Part shown: piece by piece, positions 1 through 8,547 of the stretch
How the letters are laid out: every line of letters begins with the position of its first letter
How positions within the stretch are numbered: position 1 is the first letter of the stretch
Origin: CAZKUN01 sp964555935
Lineage (GTDB): Bacteria > Armatimonadota > Zipacnadia > Zipacnadales > VGFC01
Assembly: GCA_964555935.1 (NCBI GenBank)
Contig: CAZKUN010000272.1
Coordinates: forward strand, 1 to 11,968
Direction: 5' to 3'
DNA length: 11,968 nucleotides
Made by a program: the position numbers and the translations under genes
The notes under the pieces: generated by a model
Seen by the model: only the letters and a program-made list of their open reading frames with translations
What the model was told of the DNA's origin: nothing
The model's database searches: none

Positions 1-30
1 TTTCAGTCGGTCCAGGAACAGCCAGATACT

Positions 31-67
31 AACACTGAACCTGGACTCGTTTTAGGGGGTAAGGCCA
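31..67. mobile_element. Possible IS3-type element end
   Basis: The segment contains a pyrimidine/T run followed by a G run and an AAGGCCA end (GTTTTAGGGGGTAAGGCCA, 49-67). This resembles the right ends of many IS3-family elements, which often finish in a T-rich/G-rich block followed by a sequence like GGCAGGTCA. A second segment with the same layout lies at 10954-10978. There is no transposase beside it inside the window, because any such gene would lie to the left of base 1. The assignment rests on general appearance only. Confidence 0.25.
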
Positions 68-265
68 GACCGAAGAACTGCTCCGCAATCGAGCGGCTAC
101 GCTGGGGAAGTGAGGCCCACCGTCCCCGACACCTTGGTCGGGCCAGCCACACGCGTCCAGCCTCGGCCGCGAGGCGGGGCGCGCCGGCATCACCCTCTCC
201 CCCAGAACAACAGCCCCGAAACGCGCCAGGAACGCTCGCAGATGACGAACGTAGGGGTAGCCCCC

Positions 266-281
266 GCTCCCAGCCCGAGAT
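266..281. repeat. Dispersed repeat, motif A, copy 1
   Basis: GCTCCCAGCCCGAGAT occurs here and again exactly at 10741-10756, with a 13-of-16 variant at 10332-10347, all in the same orientation. This copy lacks the downstream motif B (GGCGTTGGGAACRAGGGCGC) that accompanies the other two. The three copies lie outside the four large genes, at both ends of the cluster. Confidence 0.6.
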
Positions 282-436
282 CGGGCAATCTGGCAGCGGC
301 ACCGCGACCCGTGACCTCAGTCGACACGATGGCCTTCCACGCGCGGTAGTGCAGGTTGCCGGCCACACGAAACTGAAACATCCATCGGGCCCCGCCGGAC
401 GGGCACATAACGCGAAGCAAAGGGGGCGGCCTCGAT

Positions 437-3400
437 ATGCCAGCCATCCAGAGATCTCATGCCGCAGTCATCTTCTGCCTCGTGGCATTGGGTGTTGCGT
501 CCGACGCCCAGGAGCCCGGATTGCTCTTCCACGCCACCTTCGACGAGACGCTCGACGCCTTCAGTCTCAGCGGAGCCGGCGAGCCCGTCGAGGTGACGAA
601 CGGCCCGGCAACATTTGGAGCAGGGCGCCTGGGCGAGGCGCTGCTGACGGGACCGGAACGCACTCACGCCCAGTACCAGACTGCCGGCAACCTGATCCCT
701 GAGTCCGGCACAGTCAGTTTCTGGGTCAACCCCCTCAACTGGACGCCCGACGACGAGTACTTCCACGTCTTCTTCGAGTCTGGGACGCTCGGCGGGCAGA
801 CGGGATGGCTGGTGCTCTACAAGTACTACCACGCCGGATGGATGCTCCTGCGCTATGCCGACGAGAAGGAGCGCGTCGGGATGGCGACCGCAGAGGGGTA
901 CGCCTGGCAACCGGATGAGTGGCATCACATCGCCGGCACCTGGTCGGCGGGCGCGATCCGAATCTACATCGACGGCAAGCTTGTCGCGACAGCTCAGACG
1001 CCGGTGGTCGAGGAGACATTGGGCGACACATTCCGGCTTGGCGACCACGGCTGGCACCTCCCCCACGAGGGAGCGAAGACGCTCATCGATGACGTGCGCG
1101 TCTACGCCTACCCGCTCAGCAGATCCGCCATCCTAAGGCTGGCCATGGTGGACGAACTGGCGGTCGGGCGATCGTCCACGCCGGGAGAATGGTTCGTCAA
1201 GTACCAGACGTTCACGCAAGCGAGGGACGTCGCGCTCGACGTAATCCCTGAGGCCTCGGCGAGCCCCGTAACGAGCGTGAGACTCCCGCTTGTCGATGGC
1301 GTCGCGGAGGGCCGCATCCCCGCCGGCGACATTCCGCCGGGGAGCTACCGCGTAGTTGCCGCGGCACTGGACGGCGACGGAAACCGACTCGCGACCACGG
1401 AGGCGGCCATGGCCAAGCTGGAGCAGGAGCGTCTCGAACTCGCCAATGATCAGATCCGCTTGGTCTTCGACGGCGGGACGGCCGGACTGCTCGCCGTCGA
1501 CGCTACCGAGCTGGGCTTCGCATGTCGTGGGGAGGCTGCGCCCAAGCCGCTGTTTGGCCTTGAGACCGTCCGATTCGCGGACCACGCTCGCTTCTTCCAG
1601 CCGGAGGACATGGTGTCAGTCGCCGCCGATGCCAGCGCGTTGCAGGGCGTTCGCGTCAGCCGCGGCGCCGGCGGCCAACGGCTTGTGGCCGAGTACTCGT
1701 TCGATCCTGGCATCAGAGCCACGCTCACCGTGACACTGCCTGATGGTTCGCCCGTCGCGACCATGCGTTTGCGCGTCGAGAATCCCAAGCCGCTCCACCC
1801 ATCCGAGGCGGCGCGCGTCCCGCGCGTGACGTTCCCCATGGTCACGGGTCTGCGTATCGGCGACGATGCCGAGAGCAACTGGCTGGCGACGGGGCGCATC
1901 CAAGGTGAGGAGTTGTCAAACCCCGCCGAGTCGCTTCCCCGCGAGCGCGCGCTGCAGTATCCGGGCCTCTGCTGCGTGCCGTGGCAAGACCTCTACGCTC
2001 CGCAGGGCGGCCTGTTCTTCGGCCCGATGTCTGACGGCACGACCCAGATGGAGCCTGTCTGCGGCGCGGAAGACGGGCTGGTCACCTTGGCGAGCCGGTG
2101 GTGGACCGTGCTCGAGCCGGGCGACGTCTGGGAATCTCCCCCCGTTGAGCTGGGCGTGCACGAGGGAGCCTGGCATTGGGGCGCCGATCGCTTCCGCGAA
2201 TGGTCGATCGCGCACGCGCCGCCGCGGGAACAGCCCGATTGGCTCGCCGAGTGCGATGGATGGTTCGGGTTGGGCGGCGCGACCTATACCTTTGACGAGC
2301 TGCCCGAGATGCTCGACAACGCCGAATACCTTGGCCTCAACTACCTGCAGCTTTGGGCGCAAATGATCCTGGGCAACGCGTACTACTGCTGGTTCTATCC
2401 GAACCCAGAGTTGGGCACTGAAGACGATCTGAAGCAGGCCCTCGCTGAGATCCACTCGCGTGGAGGCCATGTGGGGTTCTACAGCAACGCCATCTGTTTC
2501 GATGCGGCCATTGAGGGCAATGAGGGGCTGCGGGAACTTATCGACAGGTATGACCTGAAGGACTTGCCCCCGCTCCCCAACTTCTACGGCGAGGCCGAGA
2601 GGCACGTCTTCGTCGGACCGGATGGAGTCTTCGGTCGTGGGGGCGCGGCGGGACACAGCCGTTCCGGCTACCCTGATGGCTACTGGGCGATGGATCCCAA
2701 CTCCACATGGTGGCAAGACTACCTGACCGGGTGGATCTCAAAATGGCATGACGAGTACGGTGCCGATGTCTGGTATCTCGACAGTTTCCCCGTCCACGGA
2801 TACGGCCTCGGGCCGGCCTCCTATTCCCTCCACCTCGACCGCCCGCGCAGCCTCGGCGAGGGCCAGATCGCGCTGCTCAAACGCATCCGCGAGGATTTCA
2901 GCGGACCGTTGCTTTACGAGGGCGTGGCCTGCGCGGCTTTCATGCCGTGGGCGAACTGGTGCCTTGGTACTGAGCTGTCATTCGGCGCCGGCGCATGGGC
3001 CCGACCGGAGATATGCGCCTACACCTTCGGCGACATGTGCCCGATCTTCTCTGGCTCGGCCAACACGTGGACGGGCATAGGCACCATCTGGCCCGACCTC
3101 GAGGAGCCTCGGCGCGAGGACGCGATGAACTTCGTCTTCCTTAACGGCGAGCGGTTCGACGTGCTGGGCTTGCATCCGCTGGATGTCGATGACCCCTTCG
3201 CCCAGCACCTCAAGGCCCTCATCGCTCTCCGCGCCAAGGTTCGCGACATCGTCTATACGGGCCGGATGCTAGACAGCCTGGGTCTCAGCGGGATGCCGGC
3301 GCAGGTCGATGCCCGCGTGTTCATCAGTTCCGAGGCGCCCGGCGTAGTGGTTGCCACGGTGGATCGCCGCGCCGAGCGAACCGGATGGGAGCTGCAGATC

Positions 3401-3559
3401 AACACGGCGGCGCTGCCGTGGCCCGAAGGACTGCGGAGCTGCCGCGCGCTGGCCCTCGACGGCGCCGACCGCGAGGTCACGCTCGCCGCAACCGACGGTG
3501 TGCTGACGGTGCCGATGCAGCCGGGGGAGATCGTGGCGCTCAGGTTCGACCCGGCGTAG
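437..3559 (+). CDS. Secreted LamG + DUF6259-like glycosidase-type protein
   Basis: This 1040-residue protein starts with a signal peptide (hydrophobic core about 9-20, likely cut after Ala24 in ASDA-Q). Residues ~26-228 form a LamG/concanavalin-like domain: GTVSFWVNP at 91, EWHHIAGTW at 161, IYIDGKLVA at 176, and LIDDVRVYAYPLS at 216, which closes the fold. Residues ~330-590 are a beta-sandwich ending in HEGAWHWGADRFREW (575-589), a pattern I associate with DUF6259. A TIM-barrel-like region (~600-930) follows and a beta domain closes the protein. Candidate acidic residues at strand ends are Asp782 (DVWYLDSF) and Glu828 (LLYEGVA). It probably binds and hydrolyses a glycan outside the cytoplasm, but substrate and activity are unknown. 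The ATG at 437 precedes the signal peptide directly. The upstream AGGGGG (421-426) is a distant, weak ribosome site. It is the first gene of the likely operon. Confidence 0.88.
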   Translation: MPAIQRSHAAVIFCLVALGVASDAQEPGLLFHATFDETLDAFSLSGAGEPVEVTNGPATFGAGRLGEALLTGPERTHAQYQTAGNLIPESGTVSFWVNPLNWTPDDEYFHVFFESGTLGGQTGWLVLYKYYHAGWMLLRYADEKERVGMATAEGYAWQPDEWHHIAGTWSAGAIRIYIDGKLVATAQTPVVEETLGDTFRLGDHGWHLPHEGAKTLIDDVRVYAYPLSRSAILRLAMVDELAVGRSSTPGEWFVKYQTFTQARDVALDVIPEASASPVTSVRLPLVDGVAEGRIPAGDIPPGSYRVVAAALDGDGNRLATTEAAMAKLEQERLELANDQIRLVFDGGTAGLLAVDATELGFACRGEAAPKPLFGLETVRFADHARFFQPEDMVSVAADASALQGVRVSRGAGGQRLVAEYSFDPGIRATLTVTLPDGSPVATMRLRVENPKPLHPSEAARVPRVTFPMVTGLRIGDDAESNWLATGRIQGEELSNPAESLPRERALQYPGLCCVPWQDLYAPQGGLFFGPMSDGTTQMEPVCGAEDGLVTLASRWWTVLEPGDVWESPPVELGVHEGAWHWGADRFREWSIAHAPPREQPDWLAECDGWFGLGGATYTFDELPEMLDNAEYLGLNYLQLWAQMILGNAYYCWFYPNPELGTEDDLKQALAEIHSRGGHVGFYSNAICFDAAIEGNEGLRELIDRYDLKDLPPLPNFYGEAERHVFVGPDGVFGRGGAAGHSRSGYPDGYWAMDPNSTWWQDYLTGWISKWHDEYGADVWYLDSFPVHGYGLGPASYSLHLDRPRSLGEGQIALLKRIREDFSGPLLYEGVACAAFMPWANWCLGTELSFGAGAWARPEICAYTFGDMCPIFSGSANTWTGIGTIWPDLEEPRREDAMNFVFLNGERFDVLGLHPLDVDDPFAQHLKALIALRAKVRDIVYTGRMLDSLGLSGMPAQVDARVFISSEAPGVVVATVDRRAERTGWELQINTAALPWPEGLRSCRALALDGADREVTLAATDGVLTVPMQPGEIVALRFDPA

Positions 3560-3651
3560 GTCGTCATGATGCCGTGCCGGCAGGTGATCCCGTCGGTAAG
3601 AAGCAACCGAACTCGTGATGTGGGCTCTCGGCTGAACGCGGAGGGAAAGGT
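3560..3651 (+). promoter_or_regulatory. Short spacer with ribosome binding site for next gene
   Basis: The 92-base spacer carries CGGAGGG (3639-3645), 6 bases before the ATG at 3652, which supports that start. No stem-loop with a T run follows the preceding stop codon, so read-through from the upstream gene is likely. Confidence 0.5.
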
Positions 3652-4215
3652 ATGGGCACGCTTCTGACAGTGGTCTTTCTCGGGTGCGCGTCACCGTGCG
3701 TGTATGCGGATCCCGAGCTGTCGGCCGATCCGGCCGACCTGATCGAACACGGCAGCGCGGAGGAGGCCCAAGCCTTCGGCTGGGGGGCGCTGCCGGGCGC
3801 TACGCTTGCGGCTGTCAACGAAGGGCACATCGGCGGCCACGCCCTGCGCGCCGAGCCCGGCCCGGAGCCGAAGGAATACATGGGCATCGACCTGCGACAC
3901 GTGATAGACCTGACCGGCGCAGGCGCGGGCGACCGCATCATCTTCTTCGTGAAGCAGAACTTCGGCACCGACCTCGTCATCAACCTGCACGCAGAACGTG
4001 GCAACGCGCACCGCGCGGTGAGAGTCAAGCAAGGGCAGTGGACGAGGGTGGAGGTCGACCTGCGGCTGGCGAACTGGGATCAGGATGCAGGCAGCCGGAT
4101 CGATGCCTGGACCCAGGTTGACTACCTCCACATCTACTCCAAGGGGTTCGATCAGTCGGGCGAGTACATGCTGTTGGATGGGTTTGCCGTATTCGTGGGG
4201 GGCAGCCTGTCGTGA
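3652..4215 (+). CDS. Small secreted beta-sandwich (CBM-like) protein
   Basis: This 187-residue protein has a hydrophobic N-terminus (residues 2-11) and probable cleavage near Ala19 (VYA-D). The n-region lacks any Lys or Arg, which is unusual for a signal peptide; Cys12 follows Phe-Leu-Gly, which is not a good lipobox. The mature part (~20-187) alternates short beta-strand-like segments and ends in a YMLLDGFAVFV strand. The order of strands (IDLTG, DRIIFFVKQ, DLVINLHAE, WTRVEVDL, YLHIYSKGF) resembles the jelly-roll of carbohydrate-binding or CIA30-like domains. No catalytic motif is visible. I infer a glycan-binding or accessory role with its large neighbours. Start chosen from the CGGAGGG site; there is an in-frame stop upstream at 3616 and no other start between. 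No named family is claimed. Confidence 0.75.
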   Translation: MGTLLTVVFLGCASPCVYADPELSADPADLIEHGSAEEAQAFGWGALPGATLAAVNEGHIGGHALRAEPGPEPKEYMGIDLRHVIDLTGAGAGDRIIFFVKQNFGTDLVINLHAERGNAHRAVRVKQGQWTRVEVDLRLANWDQDAGSRIDAWTQVDYLHIYSKGFDQSGEYMLLDGFAVFVGGSLS

Positions 4216-4245
4216 CGCGCCCCGCTTCGTCTCAGTAGCTCTGCC

Positions 4246-4253
4246 GGAGGTGA
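4246..4253 (+). promoter_or_regulatory. Ribosome binding site deciding start at 4259
   Basis: GGAGGTGA lies 5 bases before the ATG at 4259 and matches the anti-Shine-Dalgarno sequence well. It places the start after the previous stop (4215) and directly before a signal peptide. A longer in-frame ATG at 4085 would overlap the previous gene by 131 bases and bury the signal peptide. Confidence 0.8.
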
Positions 4254-4258
4254 AGGCA

Positions 4259-7200
4259 ATGCGTTCCATCCGGGCTGTTGTTGCGATTGCATCCGCGGTC
4301 ACCTGTGGCTGGCACGCGTCGGCGCAGCAACGCCCTGTCTCCGACGACGCGAGCTGGGTCATCGGGAACGCCCAGGCGAAGTGGGCCATCTCCCGGCAGA
4401 CCGGCCACGTCGTCGGCGGCTGGAACGCGAAGACGGGCGAGCGCTATCTGCTCTCACTCGTTGGCCGTTACCATGTCGAGGAGAGGCATGCGCTAACCAC
4501 CGGTGTCGAGAGCGACGATGTCGTGCTGAGCGCGGACCTTGCTCCCGGCGAGCAGCGTCTCGAGCTGATCTGCTCAAACGCGGCCGTGCCGGATCTGACG
4601 ATCAGCAAACGGTACTGGGTCCGGGACAACAAGCTCTTCCAGCGAGTGGCGTTCACAACCCAGAGCGACGCGCTGCAATTCCTCACATACAGCTCGCAAG
4701 CGACTTTCGATCAGGCATACCGAGATGGCGGGTACTACATGGGTGGCGGCGACGGTGGTGGCCCGCTCGTGCCCGCGCCGCAGATCGACGGGTGGCAGAA
4801 GGTCACGGCACACCGCAACACAACGAAGGGAATGGTGCTCCACCAGCCGGACAGAGGGTACAGCTTCGCCCACATCAGAACGCGCCTGGATGATCGATTC
4901 GTGTGGCCTTGGTTCACGGGCGCCATTGAGGGCTACGTTGAGCGCCAGAACGTGCTGCACTACACTCCCGATGGTTGGGATATGTCACTCGGCACCTCCC
5001 GACTCTCCCAAGCGCAGGAAGTGTCCTACGAACAGTATGTCAGCGTGTTTGAGGGCGACTGGCAGCGTTTCCTCACCGACGAGTATCCCGCGCTCCCCGA
5101 GGTCCAGGCCGCATACGCCGAGATCCCCCCGACGCCCGACTGGGTCGGTGACATCAAGGTCTACGCGAGCAGCGACATCGATCGGCTCCGCAGCATCGTC
5201 GAGATGACGGACGAAGGCACCATCGTGGTGATCGTCGACTTCGGAGGAAACTGGGGCGACTACTACGTCGATCAGGGCCTCACCGGAGGGCTGGGCGGCA
5301 ACATCACGCCCGAGGAAACCAAGGACCTGATCGAGCGCATCAAGGCCTTGTCGCCACGCATCAAGGTCGGGATCTACATGTGGGTGCTCTCCGCGTTGGA
5401 GGACTCGCGCATCTACCGCGCCCACCCCGAGTGGTTCCGCTCGACGAATCGAGACGGCGAGCCACTCAGCACGTTCCCCGGATTCGCCACTAACTACGCG
5501 CACCTCCTGTCCGTGCCCGAGTGCTACGATGAGCTGCTCTCCCAGTTCGACCTCGTCCTTGGCTATCTGGGCACCGACTTCATCTACCTCGACGATCCCA
5601 AAGCCATCAACATGATCGACTGGGATTCGGGCGAGTATACGCGGGACGATCTTTCGTTCCGGTTCTTTCTCGACATCAAGCGCATCGCGGCGAGACACGG
5701 CCCGGACAAGATGGTCTTCTTCAACAACATGTCCAACCCATACGGCGACATCAACTTTGTCGAGGCGCGCTCGGAATTGCGCGCGGGTTATTGGCGGCAC
5801 TTCGCCGGCATCGCGACGATTGCCGAGACGTTCCTGACGTCCCAGCCAAAGGCCAGGATTGTCCCTCTCTACTACACGCCGCCACTCGCCCGAGACTACA
5901 TGAATCGCGTGCTGGCCCTCGGGTGGATCCCCTCGCTCGTGTATGGAGACGCGCTGGCCCGCCGGGCGTTCGTGCAGGCGGCCTATGAGGTCGGCAACTG
6001 CACGACCGTTCCCGTGCGGTACAGCCCCGACTGGAAACGGACCAAGGACACGGACATCGAATCGTACGCGGTTCAGCGCGACGTCGGCGGGGGGTACCTG
6101 CTGTCCTTCATCAACCACGCTGAGTCCCGCGAGACCGTGCCGGTTGAGCTTGACCTCCAGACGTTCGATATCGACCGACGAGGCAAGGTCTATGTCTGGG
6201 AACACGCCATCGAGGATGCCGGGAAGTACGAGGGGTCCGCGACCGAGGGCCTGTCACGTAAGACGCGCGCCGAGACGGGGTGGCAACTGGACCGGGTGAC
6301 TCGCAGAGAGCTAGTCTACGCCGGTCCGTATCGCAAGCAGCTCGAACTCGCCCTGGATATGGAGCCGTTTCTGCTCCGCCAGCTCTACATCACGGATCGG
6401 CCGGCGGCGGTCTACTCCGAGGACCACCTCCCAGCCAACTACCTCTTCTCACGCACGCCGGCGGTCAGGCTGGACGAGATGCCCGGATCGACGAACCGGA
6501 GGTTGAAGATACAGGTGGAGTCGGATCGTGACAACGCGGAGGTCGCTCTGTTCCTGCCGCTGTCCAGCCATCACACAGTCCGAGTGACGGTCGATGGCGA
6601 AGTGGCAGTGCCGGTGTTCACGTGCGAAGGCGACGACGTCCTGCCCGTCGTGAGGGTGAGCAGGGGGCGCCATCTGCTGTCGGTCTCGTCTCGACCTCGC
6701 GAGGCCGAGGAGCCCGTCGTCGTCGAGGGCCTCCGGGCTGCGGAATCGCTCACTGGCATGCGCCTCGGGCTGCCGAGCCACGAACAGGCGCTGCTGGCGA
6801 TCGAGCAAGGCGGACGCACGCTGTGCAGTCCGATGGTCACGTTCGCGGGAGGCCTCGCCACCTTGCAGCTCCCTGCTGCGCGGAACGAAGCCGACGACTA
6901 CGCGGTCTCGGTCCGGGCGGTTGTCGATGAGACCGGGGAACTCCAGCCCGCACGCTCGGACCCAGTACCATTCCACGTGTCGGCGGCCTTGCCCGACATG
7001 GGCTTGAGGAGCGCGCGGCACCGGGTCATCCAGGGGAGCCAGTCGATCGTCGATGTCAACCGCGAGGTCAATGGCCTGGCGGTACTCCGATCGGCCGCGG
7101 TGACGACGGCCTCGGATGCCGGATCGATGCAACCCGACCTAGGAGCCCTGACCGCCAGCGTGGATCCGGACAACTTGGTGATGACGGCAGGCACCACTCG

Positions 7201-8308
7201 AAAGATCGAAAACGACGCTCGAGGGGCGGCGTTCGCCGGGCTCGAGATCGAGGGATTGCACAAGGTTCAGCTTCGGCTGAGCAACACGTTCCATGATGCC
7301 TTCCACATGCGGGGCATAGGCTTCCACGTGCCGCCGCGCAACAACTCAGGCAACTTCGCCGGGCTAGTCGTGGACTACCACACCTCGAGTGGCTATTCGA
7401 AGCGTGTCCGCTTGGCCGCCGGCGTGTTGCACGCGAAGTGCAGCTCCCCGCATCCGGACTACGGCAAACCTGGATTGGCGGACGAGACCCGCGACTTGGG
7501 CGCCTCATTGATCGAGACGCCGGAGGCGACGTTCAGCTTGGATATTGAGCGGCACGCGCCGGATGGCTGGGATGGGCGAGTCTGGCTCAGCGTCGGGAGC
7601 GATTGGATCGCGTCGGATCGCAGATTGACGATCGAGATACTCGCGGCGAATGACGACGTGTCTGGCGAGTTCCTCGAAGGGATCGATCCGAAGGCCCTCA
7701 GGGTCGCCTACGACGAGCGCCGGACCATAGAAGCCCAGCGCTCGGCCAGCGGCATTGTCATCGACGGTTCGCTCGGGGAGGACGCGTGGATCGGTGCGGG
7801 CACGACCGACGAGTTCTACCTGATAGGGGGGGCAGGCATCTCCAGCGCGACAACGACGGCCCGCGTGGCCTACGACGGCGAGCAGCTCTACGTTGGGTTC
7901 GTCTGCGCGGAGCCCGGCAGGCGCAAGCCGCTCATCAAGGGCGGTCCCGCGTGGGGCGACGACGTGGTGGAAGTGTGGATCGACGCCAACGGCGACGAGA
8001 AGACCTTCAGGCAGGTCATTGTCAACGCCGCGTGCGACAAGATGGAATACTGGGATACCGGCCCGGGCCCCATCGGCGCTACGGCAGCCACGAGCCTGGT
8101 CGAGGGGGAGTCGTGGTCTGTCGAAATGGCGATCCCCTACGAAGGACTAGGCGTCGAAGCCCCGAGCCCGGGCGATATATGGCGGGTGAGCCTCTGTCGG
8201 AGCCGACCCGCCGGTAGAGGTTTTGGGAGCGAGCTGATCGTGTGGGCGCCTCTGCAGGAGAAGGGCTATGGCGACCTGGCCAACTTCGGGGTGCTTAGAT
8301 TCCGATAG
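4259..8308 (+). CDS. Secreted multidomain TIM-barrel glycosidase-type protein with C-terminal CBM9-like domain
   Basis: The 1349-residue product has a signal peptide (MRSIRAVVAIASAV core, likely cut after ASA22). Residues ~30-290 look like the mutarotase-type beta-sandwich that precedes the barrel in many glycosidases. A TIM barrel spans ~297-605: VVIVDFGGNW, then KVGIYMW (about 370) with HPEWF (389-393), then DFIYLDDPKA with Asp445/Asp446, then Glu502. The HPEWF segment and the following FIYLD strand recall clan GH-D (GH36-like) enzymes, where the nucleophile Asp ends a comparable strand, so Asp445 is my candidate. Residues ~605-910 and 914-1130 are beta-rich and unassigned. Residues ~1166-1349 match the CBM9-like pattern: IDGSLGEDAW, ARVAYDGEQLYVGF, WGDDVVEVWID (1232-1242) and a final NFGVLRF. 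A secreted carbohydrate-active protein is likely; the substrate is unknown. It lies 43 bases after the previous gene. Confidence 0.88.
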   Translation: MRSIRAVVAIASAVTCGWHASAQQRPVSDDASWVIGNAQAKWAISRQTGHVVGGWNAKTGERYLLSLVGRYHVEERHALTTGVESDDVVLSADLAPGEQRLELICSNAAVPDLTISKRYWVRDNKLFQRVAFTTQSDALQFLTYSSQATFDQAYRDGGYYMGGGDGGGPLVPAPQIDGWQKVTAHRNTTKGMVLHQPDRGYSFAHIRTRLDDRFVWPWFTGAIEGYVERQNVLHYTPDGWDMSLGTSRLSQAQEVSYEQYVSVFEGDWQRFLTDEYPALPEVQAAYAEIPPTPDWVGDIKVYASSDIDRLRSIVEMTDEGTIVVIVDFGGNWGDYYVDQGLTGGLGGNITPEETKDLIERIKALSPRIKVGIYMWVLSALEDSRIYRAHPEWFRSTNRDGEPLSTFPGFATNYAHLLSVPECYDELLSQFDLVLGYLGTDFIYLDDPKAINMIDWDSGEYTRDDLSFRFFLDIKRIAARHGPDKMVFFNNMSNPYGDINFVEARSELRAGYWRHFAGIATIAETFLTSQPKARIVPLYYTPPLARDYMNRVLALGWIPSLVYGDALARRAFVQAAYEVGNCTTVPVRYSPDWKRTKDTDIESYAVQRDVGGGYLLSFINHAESRETVPVELDLQTFDIDRRGKVYVWEHAIEDAGKYEGSATEGLSRKTRAETGWQLDRVTRRELVYAGPYRKQLELALDMEPFLLRQLYITDRPAAVYSEDHLPANYLFSRTPAVRLDEMPGSTNRRLKIQVESDRDNAEVALFLPLSSHHTVRVTVDGEVAVPVFTCEGDDVLPVVRVSRGRHLLSVSSRPREAEEPVVVEGLRAAESLTGMRLGLPSHEQALLAIEQGGRTLCSPMVTFAGGLATLQLPAARNEADDYAVSVRAVVDETGELQPARSDPVPFHVSAALPDMGLRSARHRVIQGSQSIVDVNREVNGLAVLRSAAVTTASDAGSMQPDLGALTASVDPDNLVMTAGTTRKIENDARGAAFAGLEIEGLHKVQLRLSNTFHDAFHMRGIGFHVPPRNNSGNFAGLVVDYHTSSGYSKRVRLAAGVLHAKCSSPHPDYGKPGLADETRDLGASLIETPEATFSLDIERHAPDGWDGRVWLSVGSDWIASDRRLTIEILAANDDVSGEFLEGIDPKALRVAYDERRTIEAQRSASGIVIDGSLGEDAWIGAGTTDEFYLIGGAGISSATTTARVAYDGEQLYVGFVCAEPGRRKPLIKGGPAWGDDVVEVWIDANGDEKTFRQVIVNAACDKMEYWDTGPGPIGATAATSLVEGESWSVEMAIPYEGLGVEAPSPGDIWRVSLCRSRPAGRGFGSELIVWAPLQEKGYGDLANFGVLRFR

Positions 8309-8547
8309 GAGCGCCTCATCTGATGTGAGATCCGAGCGTCAGCCGCCAACCAGCTCGTTTGGGAGGCACGCCTACCGAGATCAGACAGATGAGCGGCACC
8401 CTCTGGCCAGGCGTTCGCGGAGCCTCGGCGCGTCGGCGTTCGTTGGATGAGAAGGCACCGGCCGCAGCGGGAGGCCAGGGCGGCTCTGGCTAGGCGCTTC
8501 AGCGAGTTGGCGCGGCCACGCACTCTTCGGCAGACGAGGAGCTCTAG
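8309..8547. other. Spacer between the third and fourth genes
   Basis: About 239 bases without a supportable gene. It contains GAGGAG (8536-8541), a ribosome binding site 6 bases before the ATG at 8548. GGCGTTCGCGGA (8410-8421) resembles a segment inside the composite repeat near 10365. I see no clear terminator hairpin with a T run and no obvious promoter, so whether the fourth gene has its own promoter is open. Confidence 0.45.

Larger units (their letters stand above)
1..436. other. Gene-free left edge
   Basis: No reading frame here looks like a real protein. The short open frames on both strands are arginine-, serine- and proline-rich, which is typical of chance frames in high-GC DNA. The stretch holds an IS-end-like sequence (about 31-67) and one copy of a dispersed repeat (266-281). 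The last part must contain the promoter of the gene starting at 437 if that gene heads the transcription unit, but I could not identify a convincing -35/-10 pair. Confidence 0.6.

Noticed and set aside
190..447. 85-residue minus-strand frame in the left edge as a possible transposase remnant
   Set aside because: No IS-family motif could be recognised in it, and part of it is the reverse of the dispersed repeat.
3560..3600. GTGCCGGCAG stretch after the first gene as a terminator
   Set aside because: The stem is too short and there is no T run after it.
4085..4258. Longer start for the third gene at 4085
   Set aside because: It would overlap the second gene by 131 bases and put 58 non-hydrophobic residues before a clear signal peptide; GGAGGTGA supports 4259.
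4985..6205. 406-residue open frame on the minus strand
   Set aside because: It lies wholly inside the TIM-barrel gene, antisense to recognised motifs, and its Arg/Val/Asp-rich composition is that of a high-GC shadow frame.
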